64,000 nt of DNA from Algoriphagus lacus (GTDB lineage: Bacteria; Bacteroidota; Bacteroidia; Cytophagales; Cyclobacteriaceae), in NCBI RefSeq assembly GCF_003583985.1, contig NZ_QXML01000005.1:275680-339679 (forward strand). The letters are read 5' to 3'. A program made the translations under genes and the position numbers. Numbering within the stretch: the first letter of the stretch is position 1; every line of letters starts with the position of its first letter. The notes below the pieces were generated by a model. It had not been told where the DNA came from and searched no databases. It saw nothing but the letters and a program-made list of their open reading frames with translations. Below, in pieces: positions 16,796 to 24,888 of the stretch.

Positions 16796-18064
16796 ATGAA
16801 AAGCCGAAGAGATTTTATTCAAAAAGTCACCGCCGGACTTGCTTTGCCTGGTTTGGTAAGCTTTGCTCCTTCGAATGAGAAAAAGGTGCAAAAAATCAAT
16901 CAGAATCTGACCAATGAGGAATTCTGGGATCAAATCAGGGGACAGTTTCCGCTAACCAAAGAACGGGCCTACCTGAATAACGGGACTTTCGGCCCGGCTA
17001 CCTACTCTGTCATGAAGGCAATGGAAGAGTCCTACCTCCACATCAATACCACTGGGGAATACGGGCATACCGATCAGGAGCGAGAAAAACTGGCTTCCTT
17101 CCTAGGAGTCAAAACCAACGAACTCAGTCTCACTCACAACACCACTGAAGGCATCAATATCATGGCTTGGGGAATTTCCCTCCAAGCCGGAGATGAGGTG
17201 ATTGTCACCAAACATGATCATGCCGGAAATGCCCTCCCTTGGCTCAATCGGGCAAAGCTTCACGGTATTGTTTTGAAAACTTTCGAACCAAAGGCCACTC
17301 AGGAAGAAAATCTGACTCTTATTCAAAGTCTAACGACCCAAAGAACCAAGGTTTTGGCTATCCCCCATGTCACCTGTACCACGGGTTTGGTCTTTCCCAT
17401 CAAAGAAATCTCAGAATTTGCCCGAAACCGCGGGGTAATCACCGCGATCGATGGTGCACATGGCGCAGGATCTTTTAACCTCAATATAAAGGACCTGGAC
17501 TGCGATTTCTATGCGGGATGCTGTCACAAATGGATGAACGGACCCAGTGGGACTGCTTTTTTGTATGTAAGGGAAGATATGCTTGAGCGCTTGCAACCTT
17601 TTCATATCGGAGGAGCAAGTGACTCCGGTTGGGACATGACCAGTATTCCACCGATTCTCAAAGGCTATGCTGAATCAGCGCATCGGTTCGATTACGGAAC
17701 CCAAAGCACCACGCTGATGAAAGGCGTCTCTGCTGCGATCGATTTTCAGCTTGAAATCGGGAAAGAAAAAATTGAATCCCGAGTCAGGGAATTGAATCAG
17801 TACCTTTTCGAAAACCTTTTGCAATTCGGAAATAAAATTGAAATGCTTTCCTCAGCAGAGGCCAAATCCAGAATCTCAATGGTCTCTTTCCGTCCAAAAA
17901 ACGCCTCTTATCAGCAAGTTGGTAATGAACTGGGAAAAATGGGCTTTCGAATCCGGCAAGTTCCTGAAGGTGGAGTCAATGCGATCCGAATTTCTACCCA
18001 CATTTACAATTCCAAAGAAGAACTGGACAGGCTTATCCAAAAACTTCCCGGGATTTTAGGTTAA
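16796..18064 (+). CDS. Tat-exported class V aminotransferase (isopenicillin-N-epimerase-like)
   Basis: 422 residues. The N-terminus MKSRRDFIQKVTAGLALPG is a twin-arginine signal (SRRDFI followed by a hydrophobic stretch), so the folded PLP enzyme should be exported. The class V fold is shown by NNGTFGPATY, HNTTEGIN, DGAHGAGSFNL and the PLP lysine in GCCHKWMNGPSGTAFLYV, with the C-terminal RISTHIYNS that is usual in the group. Relatives include isopenicillin N epimerase-like and cysteine desulfurase-like proteins; the substrate is unknown. The stop codon shares the bases TTAA with the stop of the convergent gene. Confidence 0.88.
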   Translation: MKSRRDFIQKVTAGLALPGLVSFAPSNEKKVQKINQNLTNEEFWDQIRGQFPLTKERAYLNNGTFGPATYSVMKAMEESYLHINTTGEYGHTDQEREKLASFLGVKTNELSLTHNTTEGINIMAWGISLQAGDEVIVTKHDHAGNALPWLNRAKLHGIVLKTFEPKATQEENLTLIQSLTTQRTKVLAIPHVTCTTGLVFPIKEISEFARNRGVITAIDGAHGAGSFNLNIKDLDCDFYAGCCHKWMNGPSGTAFLYVREDMLERLQPFHIGGASDSGWDMTSIPPILKGYAESAHRFDYGTQSTTLMKGVSAAIDFQLEIGKEKIESRVRELNQYLFENLLQFGNKIEMLSSAEAKSRISMVSFRPKNASYQQVGNELGKMGFRIRQVPEGGVNAIRISTHIYNSKEELDRLIQKLPGILG

Positions 18065-18435
18065 GGTTTTTTCGTTTTGGGAGGCTTGGCTTCCACCTCA
18101 AATTTCCTAAAGATGGCAATATCCGAAATCAAGTCCAGCGGTAAAGGCTTGTTGTGAGGGAATTGGATGGCTCCCTTGCTGGTTTGGTATTCTTCCAGTT
18201 CCTTTTTGAATTCACTCACTCCACTGTTGGTTGGATATAATCCAATGTGATTTTTTGCTGCAGCGAAATAGACAAGAACTTCGGATGTTCTGATTGCCGG
18301 CATATGGTAACTTATAACCTCTTTGCCTTCCGGTATTGCCTTTTTCAAAGTCTCCCGAATCAATTCAAGCCGGGCTTTTAGATCACCGGTAAACCAATTT
18401 ATATACTCCTCCACAGATTGAGCTTTAGGATTCAT
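18061..18435 (-). CDS. DUF1801 (YdhG-like) protein
   Basis: 124 residues of the DUF1801 family, whose B. subtilis member has been described as an iron chaperone (Fra). Seen: the family start VEEYINWFTGDLKARLELIRE, the centre EVISYHMPAIR, VYFAAAKNHIGLYP and the end GAIQFPHNKPLPLDLI. The C-terminal KPPKTKKP tail is basic. Cytosolic, no signal. The role here is unknown. It overlaps the aminotransferase gene at the TTAA stop. Confidence 0.88.
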   Translation of the reverse strand: MNPKAQSVEEYINWFTGDLKARLELIRETLKKAIPEGKEVISYHMPAIRTSEVLVYFAAAKNHIGLYPTNSGVSEFKKELEEYQTSKGAIQFPHNKPLPLDLISDIAIFRKFEVEAKPPKTKKP

Positions 18436-18755
18436 AATGGCATTTTTTGGCTTATGTTTTTACTAAAGAATGAGCTATTTCCTGTTGTTTGATTAATAAA
18501 ACCTGGTAAGCCCCATTACTCTAGGACAAGATAACTAAACGACTTCGTTTAAAGAACTGGTGTCATTATCCTTAAATCAAATCCCTTTTTACACCCTGAT
18601 TGTCAATTGTTTTACATTCAATTTTAGTCAATCCAAAAAGTCTAAAATTCCCATGCAGAATGATTTTAATCATGAATTTTCATTCACCAAGTATGTTTAT
18701 TTGCCTCTGTTAATTCAATTAAAAATTCATTTGAACAAACCAAACTAAAACGACA
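18436..18755. other. 320-bp AT-rich intergenic region with palindromes
   Basis: It contains no convincing gene; an in-frame stretch at 18560-18748 has no codon bias or recognisable protein. It holds three inverted repeats: TAAACGA-CT-TCGTTTA (18536-18551), ATGATT-TT-AATCAT (18660-18673) and ATGAA-TT-TTCAT (18672-18683). These lie upstream of the DUF4136 lipoprotein gene and may be operators. No clean TAnnTTTG box was seen. Confidence 0.5.
18660..18673. promoter_or_regulatory. Palindrome ATGATT-TT-AATCAT, copy 2
   Basis: The reverse complement of the element at 15140-15153; it lies 82 bases before the DUF4136 lipoprotein start. Confidence 0.4.
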
Positions 18756-19367
18756 ATGAAAAGTAATTTTTCAAGGATGTTGCTGGCAATGACAGCAAGC
18801 CTTGCCCTCTGGAGTTGTTATCCTGACGGAATGGAGTACTACGAGGACACGGACATTACGTACACGACGTACGATGTAGATTTTGATTTCAGTGCACGAA
18901 ACACCTATTCCATTCCGGACAAAATTGTGATTGATGTAGAGATCGAAGATGGAGACACCACTTTTGTTTACATGAAAGACGTGTACGCCAAGCCGATCCT
19001 GCAAAACATAGAGGCCAACATGGCGAACTATGGTTGGACTAAGGTAAATATCAGTCAAAAACCTGATGTCGTTGTCACTCCTGCAGCGATGAAAAATACC
19101 ACGGTATTCTATAGCTACTGGTATGATTGGTGGTATGGCTACGGATGGGGTTGGTATTATCCTCCTTACTATTCTGTTTCCACCTACACCACTGGCACGG
19201 TAATCATTACCCTGGCAGATCCAAATATTGATAATCCGGTAAACAGATCACAAGCAGCATGGATTATGGCTGCCAATGGACTTGCATCCGGTGTTGGGGA
19301 TATTACTCGGGTGACTGATGCGATTGATCAGGCTTTTGTTCAATCTCCATATTTGAAAATCAATTAA
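18756..19367 (+). CDS. DUF4136 lipoprotein with an aromatic/glycine-rich loop
   Basis: 203 residues with a lipoprotein signal (LALWSC, Cys at 22). The DUF4136 fold is suggested by DFDFSARNTYSIPD near 45, a central MANYGWTKVNISQKPDVVV and the late TVIITLADP strand. Between them lies YWYDWWYGYGWGWYYPPYY (about residues 120-140), an unusual aromatic and glycine run. Probably anchored to the outer membrane. It is the first of three envelope genes in the same direction (lipoprotein, barrel, lipoprotein), spaced by about 100 bases. Function unknown. Confidence 0.85.
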   Translation: MKSNFSRMLLAMTASLALWSCYPDGMEYYEDTDITYTTYDVDFDFSARNTYSIPDKIVIDVEIEDGDTTFVYMKDVYAKPILQNIEANMANYGWTKVNISQKPDVVVTPAAMKNTTVFYSYWYDWWYGYGWGWYYPPYYSVSTYTTGTVIITLADPNIDNPVNRSQAAWIMAANGLASGVGDITRVTDAIDQAFVQSPYLKIN

Positions 19368-19470
19368 TTTCTAAAGTCATGAAATCGAGCTCGACACGTA
19401 ATCGTCATACCATGCAACGAATATCAACGATGCGAGATTCCATCTGACCTTAAAAACAAAATATAAACAG

Positions 19471-20067
19471 ATGAAAAAGTTTCTAATAATATCAGCCTTT
19501 TTGGTAATGGTACTGGCTTCCGTAGCCAATGCCCAAAGCCTGACTACAACTTCCTACTCCATGGGTCTGGCGACAGGTGATATGGGGGATTATACCTCCA
19601 ACTTTAGCGGTAGAGGTTTTACTCTTGATTATCGTAAGATGGTGCAACCTAATCTGGGCGTAGGTTTTTACACCGGATGGAATGTGTTTTATGATGAAAG
19701 ACCATATGACACATACACAATAGACAACCGCACCGTTAGCGGAAAGCAATACCGATATGTCAACAGCTTCCCTATCATGGTGGCTACTGATTACTTCATT
19801 AAGCCTGGAGAAGATTTCAATCCCTATGTTGGATTGGGGGTGGGTACGATTTACACCGAAAGAGCTACTGACATGGGAATTTACCGATTTACTCAGGATG
19901 CATGGAGCTTTGCCTTCACTCCCCAAGTCGGCTTCCTTTACTCATTGAGTAGATATGCCGGTATCAACTTTTCAGCAAAATACAACCTGGGATTGGCCGC
20001 AGGTGATTTTGAATCAACTCAATCTTACGTGTCGTTCAATATCGGCTACGTATTCATGGGTAATTAA
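19471..20067 (+). CDS. Outer-membrane beta-barrel protein
   Basis: 198 residues with a Sec signal peptide (FLIISAFLVMVLASVANA, cleaved before Gln 22). The mature chain shows short amphipathic strands typical of an eight-stranded barrel (GFTLDYRKMVQPNLGVGFYTGW, FNPYVGLGVGTIY, SFAFTPQVGFLYSL, YAGINFSAKYNLGL) and ends with a strand closing in FNIGYVFMGN. A strong terminator follows. It sits between two DUF4136 lipoproteins, so a joint envelope role is likely, but it is inferred from position only. Confidence 0.85.
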   Translation: MKKFLIISAFLVMVLASVANAQSLTTTSYSMGLATGDMGDYTSNFSGRGFTLDYRKMVQPNLGVGFYTGWNVFYDERPYDTYTIDNRTVSGKQYRYVNSFPIMVATDYFIKPGEDFNPYVGLGVGTIYTERATDMGIYRFTQDAWSFAFTPQVGFLYSLSRYAGINFSAKYNLGLAAGDFESTQSYVSFNIGYVFMGN

Positions 20068-20089
20068 TATTTGGTTAGATTTTTTATCC

Positions 20090-20126
20090 GCAGAGGATGG
20101 TCAATGACCATCCTCTGCTTTTTTTT
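20090..20126 (+). terminator. Rho-independent terminator after the barrel gene
   Basis: A perfect 14-bp inverted repeat, GCAGAGGATGGTCA (20090-20103) against 20105-20118, followed by eight T (20119-20126). Confidence 0.95.
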
Positions 20127-20150
20127 ACATCAATAATCGGACTGTCAAAA

Positions 20151-20723
20151 ATGAATCAATTCCTAAGAACAATTCCCGCACTCCTCCTTACTGTGGTAGT
20201 GAGTTCCTGCTCCACCATGATGCAGACCTATTCATACAAAGCAAAAGGGGTCGATTTAAAAGACTACAAAACTTATGCTTGGGTCAATTTGGAGCACTTT
20301 GTGGAAGAAAACAAGGAAGGGGAAAAGCGCTATGCGCGCTATATCCTGGATTTGGCCAACGAGGAACTTTTGGAAAAAGGCTTCAAACTGGATGTGGAAA
20401 ATCCCGATGCTGTATTTCAGTTTGACACGCGAATCGAAAATCGAGTTTCCTACAATCAATCTCCCTCGGTAAGTGTGGGCGTCGGAATAGGAGGCCCGGG
20501 ATATTATGTGGGTGGTGCCATGCCGGTGGGCGGAGGTCAGATCACCCAAAACAACTACGAAGAAGGTATCCTGACCATTGAAATGTACGAACCTAAAACC
20601 GGCAAGCTCCTCTGGAGAGGCTGGGCGGAAGAACAAATTTCATTTGAAACCGATGTGGAAGGAGATTTAAAAAAAGCAGTCAGTCATATTTTCATGAAGC
20701 TACCCGTAAAGCATAAAGAATGA
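20151..20723 (+). CDS. DUF4136 lipoprotein
   Basis: 190 residues with a lipoprotein signal (LLTVVVSSC, Cys 19). Family marks: VDLKDYKTYAWV near residue 35, a helix KRYARYILDLANEELLEKGF, the DAVFQFDTRIENRV strand and the late GILTIEMYEPKTGKLLWRGWAE, which is the typical DUF4136 ending. A glycine-rich segment (SVGVGIGGPGYYVGG) sits at about 115-130. I chose ATG 20151; an in-frame start at 20097 would lie inside the preceding terminator stem. Probably outer-membrane anchored; function unknown. Confidence 0.88.
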   Translation: MNQFLRTIPALLLTVVVSSCSTMMQTYSYKAKGVDLKDYKTYAWVNLEHFVEENKEGEKRYARYILDLANEELLEKGFKLDVENPDAVFQFDTRIENRVSYNQSPSVSVGVGIGGPGYYVGGAMPVGGGQITQNNYEEGILTIEMYEPKTGKLLWRGWAEEQISFETDVEGDLKKAVSHIFMKLPVKHKE

Positions 20724-20751
20724 TTTTTTCCCTATCGAATGACTTCACATT

Positions 20752-20786
20752 AAACAGCCGGGCTATTAAACCCGGCTGTTTTTTTT
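20752..20786 (+). terminator. Rho-independent terminator
   Basis: An 11-bp stem AAACAGCCGGG (20752-20762) with 20771-20781, an 8-base loop and T's to 20786. The convergent M81 stop codon overlaps the T-run. Confidence 0.92.
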
Positions 20787-22347
20787 AGTTGCCTTTGGAT
20801 CCTGATTGCGGAACAAATCTCGCAGTCAAATCCGGGTCGGGCATATCCTTATCCAGTGGATACATGGGTCGGATGATTCGTTTGTGTCCCAATCGCTCAA
20901 GATCCTGATCCACTCCACCCGGAGTCTGAGCCATGATCCAATCCCCCCGCATGTCGTACAATTCCGGAACCAGATATCCGATTTTCACCATCACAATATC
21001 TGTTTCCCTAGGATTAAGCCCCAAATCGGTAAAGTCCTTTTCATAATGATAAGGTTTTCGCTTTTTGGTCACGATCACATGAACAGAGCCCACTTTGACC
21101 ACCACTTCGACCTCAGCGTCTTTATCTCCGTCTTTGATCGCTTCAACAGTTCCTGAGAGCAAAATCGGAGGAGCAAATCGGTTATCAACCGCAGCTCCTA
21201 CCATCCCTTCCACCTTCCCTCCTATTCCTGCAACAATTGCTTTTTCTACCAACTCAGGACCGGGAATGGAAGCATAAATCAATGAAGGCCCCTTATCTGA
21301 TTTGAATTCAGGTCGCTTCAGGATTTCCTGCAAAGTCCAGGTCACATCCCCTGCTCCCCCAGCCGTAGGATTATCACCCATGTCAGAGATCATGAAAGGA
21401 CGCTTCTCGCTGCCCAAGGCCATTTTCAAACTTTCATCCAAGCTTGCTACTGGTGCTACGAAATCAAATTGGGATCGCACTTCCCAAAAGCTCTTTGCCA
21501 AGTATTCGGCTGCGTTTTTTACTTTTTCCTGATCGTCTCCGGTGACCATGACCACTGCATGGTTTCTCGGTTCGTCTGCCCAGGCGTAACCAATCCAAAT
21601 CGCCGCATCGATGATTCCCTCGTCTTTTGTTACAGGATCGACTTTAGAATATAATCCCTTTCCCGGCTCAATTCGGGTACTTGTCTTTTCGCCGGGAAGC
21701 AAAATCGGAACCGGAATCCATGCTTTGAATTCAGGCTTTCCTTTTCCACTTTCCAGTCTTTCCAATAAGTTTTCCACCGCCCGCTTTTTGGATTCCATGG
21801 CATCCTCATGGGGCGCCATTCGGTAGCAGGTGATCAGGTCGGAGTTTTGAGCAAGCACCATGGATACATTTCCATGCAAATCCATGGAGGTAGAAATGAT
21901 TGTTTCATACCCTACCACCTCACGAACTCGGGTGATAAAATCTCCCTCAGGATCGTCCAAGCCCACCACGCTCATGGCACCATGAATGTCAAAGAATAGT
22001 CCGTCGTAAGGAAGGTTGGCTTTAAGCCGTTCGAGTGTTTGAGTTACCAGAGACTCATACGCTTCCCTCGTTACAATGCCGCCCGGCAAAGCATGAGCTC
22101 GAAGTGTAGGAATCCAAATCGCCCGCTTTCTGTCAGCAGAATCGGGAGCCAAAAAGGGATAAAAGGTAAACACATCTTCATCCACTCGGGCTTTGAAAGC
22201 TTCTTCATGAGTTTGGGCAGGAGAAAATGTGCTGGACTCAATTGCCAGTCCGGCAATGGCAATTCTTGGAAGGGAAGTTTGTTCTTCCTTTTGTGTGCAG
22301 GATCCAAAAAGGAATATCAGAGGTAAAAATGAAAGGATGATTTTCAT
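20785..22347 (-). CDS. M81-family metallopeptidase (microcystinase MlrC-like), predicted lipoprotein
   Basis: 520 residues. The M81/MlrC fold is shown by GLAIESSTFSP near 35, GLFFDIHGAMSV, STSMDLHGNVSM and YRMAPHEDAMESK, which contain the Asp/His residues that bind zinc in the family, then MISDMGDNPTAGGAGDVTW, the C-terminal domain mark. Known members open linearised microcystin or act on other amide substrates; the substrate here is unknown. Unlike the usual cytosolic members it begins with a lipoprotein signal (IFLFGSC, Cys 17), so it should be a lipid-anchored envelope enzyme. It is transcribed alone. Confidence 0.9.
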   Translation of the reverse strand: MKIILSFLPLIFLFGSCTQKEEQTSLPRIAIAGLAIESSTFSPAQTHEEAFKARVDEDVFTFYPFLAPDSADRKRAIWIPTLRAHALPGGIVTREAYESLVTQTLERLKANLPYDGLFFDIHGAMSVVGLDDPEGDFITRVREVVGYETIISTSMDLHGNVSMVLAQNSDLITCYRMAPHEDAMESKKRAVENLLERLESGKGKPEFKAWIPVPILLPGEKTSTRIEPGKGLYSKVDPVTKDEGIIDAAIWIGYAWADEPRNHAVVMVTGDDQEKVKNAAEYLAKSFWEVRSQFDFVAPVASLDESLKMALGSEKRPFMISDMGDNPTAGGAGDVTWTLQEILKRPEFKSDKGPSLIYASIPGPELVEKAIVAGIGGKVEGMVGAAVDNRFAPPILLSGTVEAIKDGDKDAEVEVVVKVGSVHVIVTKKRKPYHYEKDFTDLGLNPRETDIVMVKIGYLVPELYDMRGDWIMAQTPGGVDQDLERLGHKRIIRPMYPLDKDMPDPDLTARFVPQSGSKGN

Positions 22348-22470
22348 AAGGACAGGGTTTCAATTTTGAATTAACCTATAAATTCTTCCCTACCCAAAAT
22401 CAACAGGTGGATTAGTTCTTTTCCATGGGAAAAACAGCAAAAACAAAGAAACCAGGACATTCTTGAAATA

Positions 22471-22478
22471 TAAGTTTG
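22471..22478 (+). promoter_or_regulatory. -7 promoter box TAAGTTTG of the MazG-like gene
   Basis: A perfect TAnnTTTG element 64 bases before the ATG at 22543. No clear -33 element was seen. Confidence 0.4.
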
Positions 22479-22542
22479 CGGCATTTTCTATTTGGAATAC
22501 GAAGGACTAAATTCCACTTTTCTAAATAAAATAGACTGCAAA

Positions 22543-22881
22543 ATGCCTGACGAAATCACCCTCTCCGAAGCCCAAGCCCAAGTCGACCACTGGATCAAAA
22601 CGGTCGGGGTCCGGTACTTCAACGAACTTACCAATATGACCATCCTGATGGAGGAAGTAGGAGAATTAGCCCGAATCATGTCTCGAACCTATGGGGAACA
22701 ATCTTTCAAAGAATCCGACAAAGGAAAGGATCTGGGCGATGAAATGGCGGATGTACTTTGGGTGTTGATCTGCCTGGCCAACCAAACCGGCGTGGATTTG
22801 ACAGAGGCTATGAAGAAGAACTTTGAAAAGAAGAATATCCGGGACATTAACCGCCACCGGGACAACGAAAAACTCAAATAA
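22543..22881 (+). CDS. MazG-like nucleotide pyrophosphohydrolase
   Basis: 112 residues, a single MazG-type all-alpha NTP pyrophosphatase domain. The metal-binding motif is seen as EEVGELAR (EExxE type) and, downstream, GDEMADVLWVL (DExxD type). Members hydrolyse (d)NTPs to monophosphates, often as a house-cleaning step. I chose ATG 22543 rather than the upstream in-frame codon at 22492, since the fold begins at LSEAQAQVDHW. An SDR gene follows after 15 bases and a DUF1080 gene after that, so the three may be cotranscribed, though their roles do not obviously connect. Confidence 0.9.
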   Translation: MPDEITLSEAQAQVDHWIKTVGVRYFNELTNMTILMEEVGELARIMSRTYGEQSFKESDKGKDLGDEMADVLWVLICLANQTGVDLTEAMKKNFEKKNIRDINRHRDNEKLK

Positions 22882-22896
22882 CCCCAACTTCCTAAA

Positions 22897-23655
22897 GTGA
22901 AACTAGAAGGAAAATCCATCATTGTCACTGGAGCTACCAGCGGAATGGGAAAAGCAATTGCAGAGCTTTTCATCCGAGAAGGGGCATCTGTGATCCTAAG
23001 TGGAAGAGACACCGAACGAGGGCTGGACCTTGTAAAAAGCCTCAATGAATTTGGAAAAAAGGCGGTTTTTGTAAAAGGGGACATCTCCAAGCCGGAAGTC
23101 AATGCTCGGCTGGTCAGTGAAGCGCTACGGCATTTTGGAAAGTTGGACATCATCGTCACCAATGCCGGAAATCTGGGCATCGGATCGGTGACCGATATTT
23201 CGCTGGAGGAATGGGATTACACTCTTGCAACCAATCTCAATTCCGTGTTTTACCTCAGCCGGTTTGCGATACCGGAATTGAAAAAAACAGGAAAAGGAGT
23301 AATCCTGATCAACAGTTCCATCGCTGCCTTTAAGTCTTTTCCAAACCATGCGGCCTATTGCGCCAGTAAAGCTGCCTTGGTTGCATTGGTGAAAGAAATG
23401 GCATTGGATTATGGGCCCGAAATCCGGGTGAATACGATTTGCCCCGGACCGGTGGACACACCTTTGATTTGGGATTCGGCCAAAGCCTTTGAAAACCCTG
23501 AATCAATTGTCCAACAAACCGCCAACAACACGCTGATGAAGCGACTGGGAAAACCGGAAGACATCGCGTCCCTGGCTCTTTTTCTGGTTTCAGAGGAAGC
23601 CTCATGGATCACGGGATCAGCATTCACGATTGATGGAGGCATCTTAACCAAATAG
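22897..23655 (+). CDS. SDR family NAD(P)-dependent oxidoreductase
   Basis: 252 residues, classical SDR with TGATSGMGK at residues 11-19, TNAGNLG, the active-site Ser region LINSSIAAFKSF, the YCASK catalytic pair, NTICPGPVDTPL and the C-terminal ITGSAFTIDGG, which is typical of FabG-like and sugar/polyol dehydrogenases. The start is GTG 22897; no better ATG exists in frame. It lies 15 bases behind the MazG-like gene. The substrate is not visible from the sequence. Confidence 0.88.
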   Translation: MKLEGKSIIVTGATSGMGKAIAELFIREGASVILSGRDTERGLDLVKSLNEFGKKAVFVKGDISKPEVNARLVSEALRHFGKLDIIVTNAGNLGIGSVTDISLEEWDYTLATNLNSVFYLSRFAIPELKKTGKGVILINSSIAAFKSFPNHAAYCASKAALVALVKEMALDYGPEIRVNTICPGPVDTPLIWDSAKAFENPESIVQQTANNTLMKRLGKPEDIASLALFLVSEEASWITGSAFTIDGGILTK

Positions 23656-23660
23656 AATTG

Positions 23661-24464
23661 ATGAAGCAAGTCATTTTTCTTTGCCTGCTTTTTTCTCTTT
23701 GCTGGACATCTTTTGCTCAACAATTGGAGAAATCAGGAAAAAAACAAAAAACAATCTCCCTGTTCAACGGCAAAAATCTGGAAGGTTGGTACACATTTGT
23801 TCAAAATCGGGGGAGAGACATCGATCCAAAAAAGGTCTTTACGGTGCAGGATGGCATGATCCGAATATCCGGAGAGGAATGGGGCTGCATCACCACCTTG
23901 GATGAATTTGAAAATTACAGACTGATCGCAGAATTCAAATGGGGAGATCAAACCTTTGAACCTAGGGTAAATAATGCCCGGGACTCCGGAATTTTACTTC
24001 ATTCAGTCGGGGAAGACGGAGGATCCGAAGGCATTTGGATGTATTCGATCGAGTGTCAATTGATCGAAGGAGGCACGGGGGATTTTATCGTGGTGGGTGA
24101 CGGATCGGAAAATTTCAGCATCACCAGCCCAGTAGCGGAGGAAAAGCAAGGAAGCTCACCTGTTTTTTTACCGGGTGGAAAAGAAACAACTGTAAACCGT
24201 GGGAGAGTTAATTGGTATGGCCGGGATCCGGAATGGAAAGACATGATCGATTTTCGAGGAGCTCAGGATGCGGAAAATCCCGTTGGTCAATGGAACCGGA
24301 TAGAATGTATGGTGGAAAGAGATAAAATCAGCATTTTCCTTAACGGAAAACTAGTCAACCAAGCATCCGGAGTAAAACCCAGCAAAGGAAAAATTCAAAT
24401 CCAATCCGAAGGCGCTGAGATTTTTTTTCGAAAAGTGGAATTGAAGCCATTAATAATCAATTAA
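23661..24464 (+). CDS. Secreted DUF1080 (3-keto-disaccharide hydrolase-like) protein
   Basis: 267 residues with a Sec signal (IFLCLLFSLCWTSFA, cleaved before QQ). The DUF1080 concanavalin-like fold is shown by SLFNGKNLEGW at about 35, GMIRISGEEWGCI, YRLIAEFKWG, NARDSGILLHS, and a C-terminal IQIQSEGAEIFFRKVEL. Family members include glycoside-type hydrolases acting on 3-keto sugars; the activity here is inferred. I chose ATG 23661 over the TTG three bases earlier. The SDR upstream is five bases away, so a sugar oxidation and cleavage pair is conceivable. Confidence 0.86.
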   Translation: MKQVIFLCLLFSLCWTSFAQQLEKSGKKQKTISLFNGKNLEGWYTFVQNRGRDIDPKKVFTVQDGMIRISGEEWGCITTLDEFENYRLIAEFKWGDQTFEPRVNNARDSGILLHSVGEDGGSEGIWMYSIECQLIEGGTGDFIVVGDGSENFSITSPVAEEKQGSSPVFLPGGKETTVNRGRVNWYGRDPEWKDMIDFRGAQDAENPVGQWNRIECMVERDKISIFLNGKLVNQASGVKPSKGKIQIQSEGAEIFFRKVELKPLIIN

Positions 24465-24498
24465 GACCAAGCTAAAAAGGCCTCGGCTTGAGAATCAA

Positions 24499-24528
24499 AA
24501 AATGCCCGGAATTTCTTCAGGGCATTTT
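24499..24528. terminator. Bidirectional terminator between convergent genes
   Basis: A 9-bp stem AAAATGCCC (24499-24507) with 24520-24528 and a 12-base loop. It serves both the DUF1080 gene and the DUF465 gene. Confidence 0.8.
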
Positions 24529-24542
24529 CTTTGTGATTTAGC

Positions 24543-24779
24543 TTAATTCTCTTTCAGCATTTGATAAATCTCGTCCTTCAATCTTAGACGGGTAATTCTT
24601 AAATGGTTTGCCGTTTCGTCAGAGGCTGGCTCTGAGTCTGACTCAATCCTGTAGATCTCATGATCTACCTCATCGTAATGATCGTATAGCTTTTTGAAGT
24701 GCTCATCTTCCACCTTCATGGTGTGGATTTTTTCTGCAAATTCCGGGAATTCTTCCGTCAAGGGATGCTTTCTAAACAT
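24543..24779 (-). CDS. DUF465 (YdcH-like) small protein
   Basis: 78 residues, short helical protein of the DUF465/YdcH family: HPLTEEFPEFAEKIHTMKVEDEHF, the central DEVDHEIYRIE and LRLKDEIYQML, giving two long helices. Mostly charged and cytosolic. The biological role of the family is not known. I chose ATG 24779; the longer frame to 24857 adds residues unlike the family. Confidence 0.85.
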   Translation of the reverse strand: MFRKHPLTEEFPEFAEKIHTMKVEDEHFKKLYDHYDEVDHEIYRIESDSEPASDETANHLRITRLRLKDEIYQMLKEN

Positions 24780-24888
24780 GATTTTATGGGTTTTGTCTTT
24801 ACACAAGGTTAGCCCCGAGAGCTCAAAAAAATCATGACAAAGGTCAGGCTGTTGCAAGACTTTTTACTTTATACCTAACATAGATAGG

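Noticed and set aside
18560..18748. A 62-codon ORF in the spacer before the DUF4136 lipoprotein gene
   Set aside because: Low-complexity AT-rich sequence, no recognisable protein and palindromes inside; I regard it as chance.
20097..20150. N-terminal extension of the second DUF4136 lipoprotein
   Set aside because: It lies inside a perfect terminator stem, and the signal peptide begins at ATG 20151.
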